DNA from: Lophius americanus
Lineage: Eukaryota; Chordata; Actinopteri; Lophiiformes; Lophiidae
Direction of reading: 5' to 3'
DNA length: 64,000 nt
NCBI GenBank assembly: GCA_037951165.1
Contig: JBBDHG010000026.1
Span: forward strand, 5,349,501 to 5,413,500
The position numbers and the translations under genes are program-made. This document shows positions 46,941 to 60,000 of the stretch, one piece after another. Numbering within the stretch: position 1 is the stretch's first letter; each line of letters opens with the position of its first letter. The notes under the pieces are model-generated. The model was not told where the DNA came from. It saw only the letters and a program-made list of their open reading frames with translations, and searched no databases.

Positions 46941-47851
46941 ATGGCGTCTTAGGTGTTTTCATTGGAATGGAATGGAATTATAGTCTGACCTCAACTATCA
47001 GTGGTTGTAATGATATGGCTGATTATTGAACAGTGTGCTGGTATATGTCAGGCTCTAATCATGCCATGGTTTGTAAACTGCCCTTCGCTGCTTTGCTAAC
47101 AGGCTTTTTGTTGTGGCTATGGAGTATAGCGTGTTGGGTTGATGCTGTATGCGATAGAGAAAGGAATGAGTGAACAGACTCACAGGTTGGTTGTGACCAT
47201 TACAGCGCTGTGATCTCCCTCCCTCTGATCCCGGTTGGCAGAGGAGCAGGCCTTTTAAAGACAGCGACTGTGGAGAGCAGACACTCGATGCCCTGTGCCG
47301 GGCACCACCAGCTGGGCCTGGCATATTATCAACATTATTAGCACCAATGCTCCCTCCGTCCATAGAAGCTATTTGTGAGTGAAAACAGGCAGTGGAGGGT
47401 GGGGGGTAAGACAGAGGGGAGGAGTTCAGAAAAAAGGAAATCTTTTCTTCCCATGACTTTGAGCCCTCTAGCACTTCTCACTTACAGTAAATGTCTCATA
47501 TATATATTAATAAACACAAAGTGGGTTGAGACAAATCCACTGCAAAACTACTGCACACTGCAAAAACTCCCTTACGATATCCTACACGGTTACACGTCCA
47601 CTCGCACATGCACACCAGACATTCTTTTACGGAGAGGCCAGCAGGCCCCTGCAGATGTTATATAGGACAATAAAAGCCAGTGCAATCAGGGGCTACAACC
47701 ATCATCAGATCACTATCATGCAATCCACGCCCGGGGGTAGGTGCACGCAACAGTAGCTGCAAGTGTCAATGTCACACTCGTGCTCAGGATATAAGATGGC
47801 CCCAGGGACTCAGTGCGAGTTATCATCCTAAGAGAGTGCATACTATCCGCC

Positions 47852-47902
47852 CACACACACACACACACACACACAGTAACACACATAGTAACACACACAC
47901 AG
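47852..47902. repeat. (CA)n microsatellite, interrupted
   Basis: CA repeats with gtaacacacatagtaacaca interruptions. Confidence 0.9.
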
Positions 47903-48254
47903 GCGTACAGTAGGCATATAAAATGAACATTCCATGTAATTATTTAAGTGGAAAGCGCACAGACGTAGGTAAAAGTATAAAGTTGATAGGGTCCTAATAG
48001 AACGTAGAAACAGAATCATGAACACATGCAGTGGTTGAAATACATTAAGTACATTTTCTTACAGTACTTAAGGCATTTAAGCTACCTACACCGCACTATT
48101 ACTATCACTTAATTGACAGTGATACTAGTTTTCTTCTGCAGGTTAAACTTTAAAAAAACAGTAATTAATATTGCCTTAATTAATATTAATATTGTTATAA
48201 ATCACCCGTTACAGATGCAACTTATCTGTTAAAAATATCAATAATCCTGTTCAT

Positions 48255-48465
48255 GAATGATTGCTGACAGTATCGTCACCTGTCATGCTGAAAACCAGGG
48301 TTCGATTCCCTGACAGGAAGTAATTGCTTTGTTTGGACATCCACTTATCTGAAGGTCATTGAGGTCTACATGTCTTGGTGTCCTTGAGCAAGACACTAAA
48401 CCCCATTTTGTTCCGTGGGCGCCATGCGGTGCTCGCCACTGCTCCTCAAGGTTTGATGGGTCAAA
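48255..48465 (+). repeat. tRNA-derived SINE, plus strand
   Basis: It contains 'gggttcgattccctgacagg' (B-box-like), 'tccacttatctgaaggtcat', 'ggtctacatgtcttggtgtc', 'cttgagcaagacactaaacc' and 'ctcgccactgctcctcaagg'. It is colinear with the copies at 19797 and 34305. The 5' A-box head is degraded. Confidence 0.7.
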
Positions 48466-50344
48466 TGAGTGTCGTTATTTATACTCTATTCAATATCACT
48501 TGAAAAATATAATAATTTTCCCGTAATATTTTGAATGCCTCAGTGTACGCGGTGCATCTGCAAACTGTTCAGCCCTGACCTTAAAACCACCACTGTAGGG
48601 ATGTGTTGTGATTACCTGACCGAAGCCAAACGTGCCGATTTGGAAAAGAATGAGAAATAACGTTCTGGTCCAAGTCTGGCTCGATTCAGTCTGAAATAAT
48701 GAATGTCGGTTCAGGCTCACAACAAGAATTTTCAATTTGACATGATGCTGAGATGATGTTTGAATGAGAACCCATTGGAACCCCGTCTTTGTCTCTGTCT
48801 TGACTTGTTTCATTATTCAGTAATGGAGAATGTTTTGTACGTGCCAGCGCAATGGGCCACTGAAGGCAGCATAGGTAAATTCTCATGTTGTACCCTAGCT
48901 TAAAAAAGAAGTGGACCTGAAGCTTCTGGAAAGTTTATAACTACCCAAAGCCAGAAGTCTTGCAGGGTTCGGCCCGGGCACGGGTAATTGACTCTCTGAC
49001 TCTGTCCAACTTTTGTCATCAAAACATCAACCCATGAATAGAATTAATTGTACCTATCCAGTACAATCATCACAATCTCTGCAAACACAGATCAGCAACA
49101 ACATTAACCCCCCCTGCCACTTAAATAGCTCCGCAATGCATTGTGTGTTCTGACAACTTTCTGTCAGAACCAGCATGAACTTTTTCCAGAGTTACTCCCC
49201 ACATGCATCAATGAGCTGTGACTCAGTCGCTGGTTCATCAGTTGTCTTTCCTCAGACCACTTTTTTTCCAGAAACAACCAAAGAGTCCAGCAGTTCTGGG
49301 GCTGCTGTGATCAAGTCTCTCAGTTGTGTGTCCACATTTCCTGCTTCCAACTCTTTAATTTTAAGAACAAAATGTTCAAAAGCTGCCAAATATAGAACAA
49401 CCATCATATCCACTGTCACCTATCGGTGGTTATGATGTTATGGCTGGTTGTGTATGTTTAAGAACGATATTTGCTGGTCGCAGTTACTACAGAAAAATAC
49501 AGATTGCAAAGCATATTCTAATTATGCAAAAAAAAAAAAACAATGGTAGTATTACCATTTTTTCTATTGATATCATCAATCCATTGTATTCTGTGGAGAC
49601 CCCGGCAAAGTACCGACAAATTAGCAGCAACCCAGAGGTAATTAACACTGCCGGCAGTGTTTACTCCGTGAACCTACACTCTCTCAAACCGCTTGCATCG
49701 CCTCTCCCTGACCAGAGAGTCCAACCGATGGTGGTAGAAGCTCTGTTCTCGAGTCCACAGTCCGTCTCTCTCTAGTCGCTGTCTCAGACGAGGCCTGATT
49801 TTCTAAGCTACTCCCTCTTCTCAAGAGGCTTGGATCTTTGTTATTCTACATACAAGAATATGGCTGATGAACGAACAGGAAGATAAACCCGTGGGCTGGG
49901 AGGCTGCTAGCCCGCTTCTGCTAGACCTGGCTGGAGGCGGATTAAATGTGAGGAAAGGCCATCATGTTAAACAGCCACTTAATCAGATAGGCAGTGTGGT
50001 GCTAATTAAGGTGGACTCTGAGTTGGACAGTGCTGCCAACAGCGTGTTATGGCCTGATGGGTCTGGTAGGACGCCATGGCTCAGAGTACTCTTTTGCAGG
50101 AGCTAAGGAAACGGTTAGGCCTGTATCACATTCTATCGGAACCATAATCCAGTGGATTTTAGCATTACAAGCATCGTGGCTGAAGGGACGAAACTGAAGG
50201 CCCAGCATTGGTCTTGATTGAAATATCTCAATAATGTTTTCCTTATGATTTTGTAAACATATTTATTGTCTCCAGAGGTTGATTTCTAATAGTGACTCTG
50301 TTACTTTTCCTTTAGTGCCTCCTCTTTGTGCATTTTAAGGGATT

Positions 50345-50765
50345 GTAATTATATCTTCAAAAAGGTGATATTATGGAATAGTCATCCTTCTCATTGACAC
50401 AATAAGTCAGAAACCATGTCATGGATAATTTTAAAATGTTATACCCCTAAAGACCTTAGTTTGAAGAGAAACTGGATTGATTTTGGGAAAAGTCTGTTAA
50501 ATATATCCACCACTCAGGGTAGCTTCATCTAAAAAACTGGCAGTTTTGGGCCATGATTTCTGGGCTGCTCGCCAAATTTAGTCCAAAGCAGGTGCATATT
50601 TTATTCAGTAAGGGGATTGTTTGTTTTTTTAAAAACACTAGTTTTCACACATAACTTCACATTTGAAAAGTTCAATCAGGGGAATTGCTTGTACAATGCA
50701 GGAGATTTGGTAGTTTTCGGGTATATACCCTTGCTGTCGGGGACAATGGCACAGGCCTAGTTTTT
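50345..50765 (+). repeat. Unnamed dispersed repeat R1, copy F
   Basis: It has both ends: 'gatattatggaatagtcatc', 'cttagtttgaagagaaactg', 'gattgattttgggaaaagtc', 'gttttgggccatgatttctg', an internal deletion, then 'cataacttcacatttgaaa', 'gttcaatcaggggaattgct', 'tgtacaatgcaggagatttg' and the 3' end 'acccttgctgtcggggacaa' plus 'ggcctag'. Confidence 0.75.
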
Positions 50766-50889
50766 TTAATGATTAATGCCATTATAACTAATGGCAATCC
50801 AATAGCCTTAGCTTCACTTTGTGTGTTTAACACATGCTAAGATCCTAAAGACGGCTAACATTACTTTTTAAAAACGAGGAACCAAAAAG

Positions 50890-51440
50890 CCTTGACATGC
50901 GAACATGCTTGCTAACGTTTCGGTCTAGTGGACCTTCATCAGAGCACAAAAGTTGACTGGAGATCAGACAGTCTATAGGGTGGTTCCTTCTGAGGTTACA
51001 AAAGAGTTCTATGAGCCTGGTTAGCTTCGAGGTTTGGTCGGAAGGTACCATGGCCTTGATCCTCTGATGAGAGCATACTTGTGAAATTTCCATGTGACTT
51101 AGAGTGATCTGTTGTCTTTGATCTTGCAAGTTCTAGGTTAATGCCTCTTTCCTGGGGATAGCCTTCAGAGTTTATTTTAAACATGTAAATTAACACACAC
51201 ATGTCTTCCAGTTCTTGATCAGTGTAGTTAATTTCCCCATTCCAGTAAATTGATTCAAATCATTCAGATGACAGCAAGATGTTATTTCCTTCGTCTTGTA
51301 GTTCCTGACCAGTGCAGTAGATTGTAGGTGCCCTTACTTCAGTCACTTCATTGAGTTGATTCAAATCATCTAGCAATGACTGGGCCATGGTGGAGATCAC
51401 GGGAAAGTACCCAGTGGTTACAATGGTGCGAAACTTAACT
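50890..51440 (-). mobile_element. possible Penelope-like retroelement fragment
   Basis: The + strand reads gctaacgtttcggtctagtg + gaccttcatcagag, the reverse complement of a 'ctgatgaaggtcc...gaccgaaacgttagc' motif typical of terminal repeats of Penelope-like elements. Downstream there are two diverged direct copies of a segment running from 'agttcttgatcagtgtagt' to 'attgattcaaatcattcag'. No reverse-transcriptase or GIY-YIG frame is recognisable, so the assignment rests on the motif alone. Confidence 0.3.
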
Positions 51441-52467
51441 TTTGAATCATAGGGCCGTCACCGAGACTTCAATTAAAGTGAAGTTCATGCCCAGAGGTGA
51501 GTATCAATCATCCGGTTTCAACCGCCAATCATCCGTCACCATTCATTATGATGTGGAACTTCAATAAAACCTACATCTCACTCTCTCATGACTCCCACAG
51601 GACCCTTCCTTTTTTACCAAATCATAATCTGATATGTCATCCTTTAACCCTCTTTAAAGTCAGCTTGAATCTACAATAAAAGCTTGAATGTGCTTTCATA
51701 TAAATCCAGCAACCATCAATGGACTACTCACCCAGGGGGGCCTGACAGAAACCAGTCTTACTTCATTGTGACAGAAAGTAATGTAAAAAAAATTAAATGA
51801 GAAGAAAAATAAGAAGACAGCAACTCTGCTCAGCTCCCTCAGCATGAGGAAATGTGGAAATGCAATGTGAGACGAAGATTAAATCTCCAGCAGACTGAAG
51901 AGAAGGAAGAAGAATGATGACACTGGCAACCCCCACCACCTCACCCCACCCTTAAAGAGCAGCTGGAGGTAAAGCCGAGGAAGGAAAGACAAAAAGGAAG
52001 AGATGAAGAGAGGAGGGACAACAAGAAAAGCATCAGGAAAGAAAGGGTGGAAAAAATAAGGGACCATGGGAAAGATGGCAGGACTCTGAGCTGCAGTCAC
52101 CTGGGGCTTTTCTTCCACCTAAATGACCAGACCCAACACACAGTCACTCTTCTGCTGGGAGGCCTGAACCAGCCATAATACATCCCATAAATCAGAGGCT
52201 CCCATTTAAGTGTTTTTCAACTATTGTCTTTTCACTTTTGTACTGAAGTAAAAGTTTACACAATTCTTTACGCTCCAACTCTTCCAGGGTCTGACATAGT
52301 CTAACACACCATCACAAAGCCTACAGTTTGACATCTTATGTTACATAACTGTGCTTATCTTCATTAATGATTCACTATGGGATCTGATCTTAGAGCCTAT
52401 TGCTGGCTTCATAAAAATAGTTACGCTGAGTCAATATGGACTGTTAGAAATTATTAATGAGTCACAG

Positions 52468-52575
52468 TTAATTGGATGAGTCCAATCCGGGGGATTGCTT
52501 GTACAACGCAGTGTATTGTGGGCATTTTTGGGATGTACATTAGCTGACAGGGACAACTGCATACACTTAGTTTGT
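52468..52575 (+). repeat. Unnamed dispersed repeat R1, copy G (3' end only)
   Basis: 'gatgagtccaatccggggga', 'ttgcttgtacaacgcagtgt', 'gggcatttttgggatgtaca', 'agctgacagggacaactgca' align with the last ~100 bp of copies A and F. Confidence 0.65.
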
Positions 52576-53871
52576 TTCGATGGAATGTTGGAAAATACAA
52601 GTGGACAAGAACATGTTGAATTTTGGCCATTTGGTCATCCAACAATGTCATTTTGCAATCAGGTTGCAGAGTATTATCTTTGGAGAACGCTACCAATACT
52701 GTCAAAACGCAATTGACACTCGACTGATGTGGCACATTGCTTCATACAGAACTTGATGCAATCTTTTTTTGTGTGAGGTACAAAACCTACTATTTTAATG
52801 GAAAGCCATAGACACAAAATTTCACCAGGTGATGCAATTGACACAAATTTGCATCTGTTTTAGCTATCTGTTTGTGTTTACTTGGTCTGATAATATAGTG
52901 AAATAGTAGAACAAAATGTTGTATAGTCGAAATCCTGGATAGTCCACGCAGAATGGTAAGCATACACAAAAACAGCAAAACAAGCAATGGTGGCTTCTCA
53001 AAATTGGGTTTTTTTCTGCTGAGTTCATAAACGCTCTGAGAAATAACCCACTTCGATGTCCATCCAGAAAAATGTTTTCGAACATTCATTTATGACCTCC
53101 TCTTGGTTTGTTTACACGCAACCATGTTGTGTTACTCCCTGGCGTGATTTTTTTTAAACGTTACACCTTACCCTACACTCTACCTGCAGATCCGGATTAT
53201 TTTTCCGTTGCTGATCTTTCGAAGCACAAATGAAATCATATGTGTTGTCATGGGACCCGATCTCTTTTAACAAAGCAAATAAGTGTGCCTCATTAATGTA
53301 AATAAATGTGACTGTAGTTCTCAGGGAGCCTTAATCATCGTCAACTTTATGCTGTTTAATAGCAGTATTTCCAGCTTGAGCTGCGATTTGTCAGTAATTA
53401 TGTCTAGACGTCTCCCACTAGTGTCCACACTCCTCCTGAGCATTTCATTTTGCCTCATAAAACAAATAGATAAAGCAGCAGGCAGCTCATGCAAGGTGGG
53501 CAGATGAGTTAGAGTGCGCATCTTAATTAAAATTCTAGATTATGGCGTATTGCTTACACAAAAGTGTGGTTGTCTGCTGAAAATTTAATTGCTAAAAATC
53601 ACACGCTTTGGGAACGCGGTAATTTATCTGACAGTAGAAATTGTGACTCGGAGACTCGCGCCGAGTGTGCAGTGAAGCAGCACAAATCCATATAAACTAT
53701 GGAACGGGATGAATAATTTCCTCCGTCGTCTATCAAATCAAACCCCATGGGTCCGTCTGTGATCTGAGGGAAGAGTGACTTCAGCTTCAAGAAAACAATG
53801 AGCTTCTCTCTCTCCCTCCTGCTGACACTGTGACTCTGATGCCGATGGCAATGCTGCCGGTGTGTGCGTGA

Positions 53872-53872
<1 letters not shown>

Positions 53873-53903
<31 letters not shown>
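53873..53903. repeat. (TG)n microsatellite
   Basis: About 30 bp of TG repeat. A second, shorter TG tract lies at 54057-54075. Confidence 0.92.
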
Positions 53904-53904
<1 letters not shown>

Positions 53905-54859
53905 GTGGCTCTGTGCCTGGCAACTGCAGCCCAGTAATGCATAGTAAATAACGGGTCAGCGCTAATCTCATTAGGGCTAATCAGATGTATATGATATGTA
54001 TAAACAGTGGAGTTCCACTATACTCGAGCAGCCACAGTGCATGTCCATCATCCGACAGTGTGTGTGTGTGTGTGTCTGGAGGTTTACTGGGAGAGGAGGA
54101 TGACTGATATACAAAAGGTGAGAAGTGAAATGGAGATGTCGTTTTTCAGGCTGCAACATTATCAGAGGAATTATGGAATTATGCGCAGGTGGAGAGCTGG
54201 TGTGAATACTGATGCAGAGAGAAAGAATATATTTGTGTAAACACACACACAAACACACTCTCAGTTGGCAGATCAGTCGGGTTTTCAGTTCACCTTTTCC
54301 AAATGAGGAAACTGCATGCAGCTACGACAAATGAGGCTCGCCTCTGGGAAGCTTGCAAAGTTGTGGTTTGCCGCCATGTCTGATTGCGTTTCCATTTGTG
54401 TGTGCGGCGCGCGCGCTTCTTGTTAATTGGCTCCCACGCCTGTGTGTGGATGTTTGTATGTTCCTCACGTATCAGTTTATGGGAGAGAAGGGGAAAATGC
54501 ACGGCTGAATTAAGGCATCTAGGGCTGGAATAGGAAGCGTGTGGAGTGGGGAAAAGCGAGTCATTAAAGTACGCAAAGCTGCATTTGGACTGGTGCGGAA
54601 ACAGAAGCAGAAGGGGAATGTTTGATTTGAGATGGTTATGGTGGTGTGAGGAAGGCAACAAGAGGTTTTGTATATATATATTCTTTTGGAACATTTCACC
54701 CTCTCCTGTCTGTCTGTGCGCCCAAGAGGATTGAGATTGGATTCACTGTAAACACTTAAAACAGCACTAAGGGATCCACGCTTGACTCTGAAGTAAAAAT
54801 CAAGATCGCTCTCGGATTGTTGTTAAAACTGAACGCAATCTGCCAGAGCTGTGAGCCAT

Positions 54860-55400
54860 TGTCTGCCATTTTTGGTTTGGTTTGTGTCCATTGATTTTTG
54901 AGTTATTGTCAAATCACAAAATTGCCCTGTCTTGCATTGGTTAAGGAAAAGATTTTATGACATCACACTGTGACTTTTAAAATGTAACGTCATTGAAGTA
55001 TAATCCCCTCTGGGATACTCTGGGATGACATTATTATGTCATAACATTGTGAGATCATGGCGTAACGTCACCAGAAGGTCCTTATCTCTATGATATGTCA
55101 AAAACTACTTGTGCGTAAAATTCATGTAAATCTGTCCATTAGTTTAATAGTTATTGCTAAAAAAACTCCAAAAGTGCCCTATCTTATTATCGTTTCAAAA
55201 AGCTATTATGACAACTTTATCGTTATTTCAGTACCTAATGCCACCAAAATGTAAATACATCTTTGATCTGTCAACATAATCTGGGTAAAATTTCATGCAA
55301 ATCTGTACATTTTATTTTGAAGGAATCTGCTAAAAAAAAAAAAAAACAGACAAACAAACAAAGGTAAAAACAAAACCTTCTTGGCGGAGGTAAAAAAAAA
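54860..55400 (+). repeat. bipartite dispersed repeat ending in ggcggaggtaa
   Basis: Two diverged halves are arranged in tandem. Each runs from a 'ttgccctgtctt/tgccctatctta' block, through 'atgacatcac/atgacaactt', 'aacgtcaccagaa/aatgccaccaaaa', to 'aaattcatgtaaatctgtcc/aatttcatgcaaatctgtac'. The 3' end has 'aaacagacaaacaaacaaag' and 'ccttcttggcggaggtaa', the ending of a common fish interspersed repeat. Confidence 0.55.
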
Positions 55401-56374
55401 AAAAAATAGTTAGCCAGAGAATGTGAGAACCAAGAGAGTAACCTGAGGATCTGATGAAGATTGCTTTTCAGTGTCGGGGTGTATTAGCGCCATTCTTCCG
55501 GTTTGTTAACATATATAGAAGGAGATATAATTGTTAAATCCCGATTAGTACATTTTAGCTCTTATGGTGCCCATTTTAAATGACGCTGTCGCTCAGGAAG
55601 CACGTATCAATTACTTCCACTGTATAAAACTACGCTGGTGGACGTTATATTTTCAGTAGGAATGAACTGAGACCATTATCTATCCGTCCAAACCATATTG
55701 GTGCTCTAGTACGAGGAGAAAAAAAAGTAAAAATTCTGTATAATCTACAACCCATGAAGGTTGATCATCAAGAGCAGTGCTGGGTAAGCGTGTACCGTTG
55801 TTTCTACAGCCCGCGGGGTTTCTCAAAACTTTCCACCACTTCACCAGTGTTCGCTCCAAATTTGGTTGCAGCTGTCTGCCGCTGCTAACATTTAGGCCTA
55901 TACTCTACCTTACTCTCAATGCTCGCTTTAATTTCATTTGATGTTACTTACTTTTAAGCTGAAATAAAAATGACTTGCAGTAACAGGCAGCTGATGTGCT
56001 TTTTCATGTTTCGTCGTGCAGCTTCAGGGAGGTAGGGACTTCTTGGTATGTCACATTTGGGCTTGAGAATGGTGATATGATGATATGATGAAATCCTGTA
56101 CTATCCTCGCCCAATAACATCTGATCATCAACTGCAAGATACTGAGTAAGGGTGTACCATTAATTTAACGGATTGTTGGCTGCTTTTCCCGCCTTTGCTG
56201 CAAAGATGTTTTTAGCTGCTATGATTTAGTAGAGCATAATTTTCATTTTGCTTTACTTTTGTCATCATGGTTTAAATTGAAATCTTTCCACTCTGCTAAT
56301 ATTTCTCCTCCGCCGACCTAAACTAACGGAACATAATGTTATGTTGCCGGGGGCGGTTGTATTTCAGTCATTAT

Positions 56375-56790
56375 CGTCTTGAATGTTGGGGCTACAGTGG
56401 AATCCTCAATCCCGCTGCCACAGATCTTCCCTGAAAAAAAACTATTTCATGGATAATTTTCAGATTTTCAACCCCCATAGATCTTAGAGGGAGGAAGAAC
56501 TAGATTGATTTTTAGGAAGAAGTTGGCTGTATCTTTCCAATACTAGGGGAGCCTTAATCTCCAAAAGTTATCGGAGCAAATGTCTCAACTGTTAGTACGA
56601 TTTAATCCAAAATTGGTGGATATGAATTGACTCAAGGAGATCTATCTTTTATAATTTGAATTTTAGTATAATAGTTCAAATTAACTCACTAGGGGGGCGC
56701 TATTTACACATAAATACATTCTTTTTTTAACATAACTTCCTAACCGTTGGTCCACTTATTTCCAATTTTGGTACATAAATATTTTGTATG
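56375..56790 (+). repeat. Unnamed dispersed repeat R1, copy H
   Basis: Blocks: 'ctatttcatggataattttc', 'ttagagggaggaagaactag', 'tatctttccaatactagggg', 'gttagtacgatttaatccaa', 'gaattgactcaaggagatct', 'actaggggggcgctatttac', 'cataacttcctaaccgttgg'. It lacks the 3' terminal part seen in A, F and G. Confidence 0.72.
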
Positions 56791-58696
56791 CCTCCTATGT
56801 TAATTAAAGAGTCTGGACGCATGAGGGGATTTATTTGATTAGATACATTTTTCCTGAACAATGTTTTTGTTGAGACCTAATATGTAATAACATATTATAA
56901 TTGTTTATTTTTTAATCATTATAACTTCTCTCTTGTTTATTTATTGAGGAAGAGTAGCGGTTAAGTTGGTGGCAGCAAATGGGAGATCCAAATAAAAAAA
57001 CAAATTGGAGCAATTTTCTCCTTGTGGCATCATATGGGCTGCACACAACTCTCTAGGGATTGGTTGTACAATACTAATGGTCTAATAAATGAATTCTTAT
57101 TCACCTTGTATTGGTGTAACTCTAGTTATAAAGCGAAAAAGCTTAACTCGTCAGTCGTCAGGCTGCGGCCAATCAGAGCTGCACAAGGCGAGAAGATGCT
57201 AAAATATCCCAGTTGCATCGATACAGAGGCAAAATTCAGTACGAAAACTTGCAGAAATAGAACTTTTGCTCTTTGTCTTTCATTAGCAAAAAGTTGTCCC
57301 ATTTTTCCTCCCCCCTGAGGTGTTTCTTGAAGTATATTTATACGTTTGAGGATTTAATGGACAGTGCTGCTCAGGCCGTGGTTTGACCCTTAAACAAATG
57401 AAAATCTGGCAGATGGAAGAATAAGAATGTGATATCGATCGATTTCAGATCTATAAAGTCAAGGTTGTCAGAGGAAAGTTAAAAGGTCAAAAGCAAAACT
57501 TAAAGTGAGAAAAGGTTGGATTTTTATTTGAACCGCATGAATTCCACCAGTCCGACTGTACTTTCAAAGAGAATTTGTTGAATAAAAGAAATGTGCTTTT
57601 TGGAGATGGAAAGAAACGGAACGTGTATTTTTCTCAAATCAGATAAAAAACATTTACAAATAAATAAAATATGTCTGAATTCATTCCAGCTGCACATATT
57701 TGTTTGTTTGGGTCCGAATAATTGAACGATAGGACGTGATGTACTTTCCCTTTAGGTGAGAGAATAGCATTTGCGCATTGACTGAATTCAAAACTCCTCC
57801 CCACATTATTAGATAAGCAGAATGGCAGTCTATTTTTCTAATCAGTTTTTTTTCCATTAACACTAGCGCTGCACTGGGTGAGCAGATATGACACCAGCTG
57901 ATCCCTTTCACAGGGAGGCAGTGGGGATGAAAGAGTGCAGAGATGGGTTTCCCATCCTCTGATCTGACGCTACCTTTGACATCACCAGCATCGGACACAC
58001 AGTAGACCTAACGGATGAGCTAAAAATACAACACCAACGCCATGACCACACATCAACCCTCTCCCCTCAGCCTCTCTCTCCTGGAAGTTAAGATTCCAGT
58101 CCTTTTTATTTTTGTACTTTAAAAAAAAAACGGTAACAAACAGATTCCATTCTGTAATTGAACTGTAAATGTACATATGGGATAGATTATATATTTTTTT
58201 CCTCTCCCAGTGCCTTTATTCTCCTCATACATGCTTCAGTGCGCCTATAGCGACAACACAGGGTGCTGATAGGAGCTTAACAGAAGCTCAGCGGTCTCCC
58301 ACCTCGTGCCGGGCCGCACTGAAGCCCTGGCTCATTTGCTCTGACAGCCTGGCAGCACATCCACAAAGACCATATAGCTGTAGATACTTTGTGGTCTCAT
58401 AGTAATTTTTCATACTGGCTCTCAGGTCGGTCATCCGGGGCTTGTCAAATGAGATCACCACAGCGTATTTCAGGGAGAGGGACTGAGCCGAGCTGTAATG
58501 TGTTGACTCGGGTAAATGTGGTGGGTCTTGAACTGGGAGGACAGACAGCGTGAAAGGAAGTCCTGGGTGCCAGACGGAGCGGTAAAGATAAATCTCTGCA
58601 TGTCAGTGTGATAAATTTCAGCTCAAGCTTTTACTCCTTTTGATGACTTATTACTGTGGTTATATGGATGACTGTCGTCACAGCTTTTCAATAGCG

Positions 58697-60000
58697 GTGT
58701 ATAGTGCTGGGGAAAAGCAACGCACCTCCTCCTGATTTCCTCTATTCTTATGTGTGACTCCAACTAATATTCAGAATTCGGCACTCTGATTAAACACAAG
58801 ATTCAAGTTTTGAATTAAGGTTTTATTTAATAAGTTCTAATTGGTTTTCCAGCGAAAAATCGCCACCATTGATCTCCCGCAACTTTAGCAGAAAAAAATG
58901 CAACTTAAGATTTCCTATAAAGACGAGATGAGTCTGTTACATCACTGTGGTGGAATTTTGTCCCACTCCTCTTTGCAGAACTGCTTTAGTGCAGCTACAT
59001 TGGAGGCTTTGTGAGCAAGAACTGATCTTTTCAGGTCACACCACAGCATTTCAGTGGGGTTATGCTTACGACATGATCCAGTTCTTCAAGTCACAGACTA
59101 ATGACCTACATTCTCCTACACAATTTTCTAGCAGAGATATGATGATCATGGTCCCCTCAGTCATGGCGATTCATCCTGGTCCTGAAGCAGCAAAGCATCT
59201 CCCTTCAAGTTAGACTGTAGGTCTGATGATCTCTGAGACTATCCACTTATCATTCAGAAGAAGATTCTCCAAAAAGCTCTGAAGGTCGTCAGGGGTGTTC
59301 TGGCAAATTTCAGATGACGTTAATGTTCTCCTGGGTCAGCATTGACTTTCTCCTCAACACTCTCCCATGATGTCACGTTTGCCCTTGCTTTCAAAAAGTG
59401 TTGCCATGTCCTCACGACTTTATTGTGGTGGGAGACGCCTGCGGTTCCTTAAATCTTTCCTTCGGATCTTTTAGTGTCTTCCTGAATGAGCCTGCAACGC
59501 GGCCTTGCTTTTTGTAAGCTCAGCCACGTCTGTGAACATTCACTTTGTTAGAATTCTTCTACATTCATACTTAATGTGTCTCACTGTGGATCTTTGGAGT
59601 CCCAGAACCTTAGAAACAGTATTGGAACCCTTCCCAGACTGATGGATTTCAATAACCTTCTTGAAGTGCTGTTGATTTTGGCATAGTGTGCTACTGAGGA
59701 GATCTATAAGCCAACTTCCTGCTCCTGAAGATGGTCTATTGAATTGAGGATGTGGTCAAACAGGGCTTGTAGTGATCAGGTCTGGGTGGGTTTAGTCCAG
59801 ATGGAACCAGTTCTTAATGCTGTTTATGAGTGTTTTGGATTTAGATTGAAAGGGGCCAAATACTTTTTCACACATGCCCAGATGGTTTTGGAGAATCTAT
59901 CTATTGTATTTCTACCCAGGTTGCATATGTTTGATATCAATTTGATCATCTGACACAGTTTAGTCTGAGAAACACACAAATGTATAAGATAAAAAACTTT
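58697..60000 (-). mobile_element. Tc1-like DNA transposon, minus strand, degraded
   Basis: The left end 'gtgctggggaaaagcaacgc' plus 'acctcctcctgatttcc' and the right-side 'ggggccaaatactttttcac' plus 'acatgcc' are versions of the terminal repeats of a common fish Tc1 family. On the minus strand the region around 58945-59060 encodes 'LKQFCKEEWDKI' and an upstream 'EMLWCDLKRS'-like segment, the transposase C-terminus. The remaining transposase sequence to about 59740 is full of frameshifts. It is the third Tc1-like copy in the window. Confidence 0.75.

Noticed and set aside
47055..47474. 139-codon minus-strand open frame (the longest outside exon 3)
   Set aside because: Low-complexity serine/proline-rich sequence with no domain, no splice or promoter evidence, and it overlaps other frames. 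Chance.
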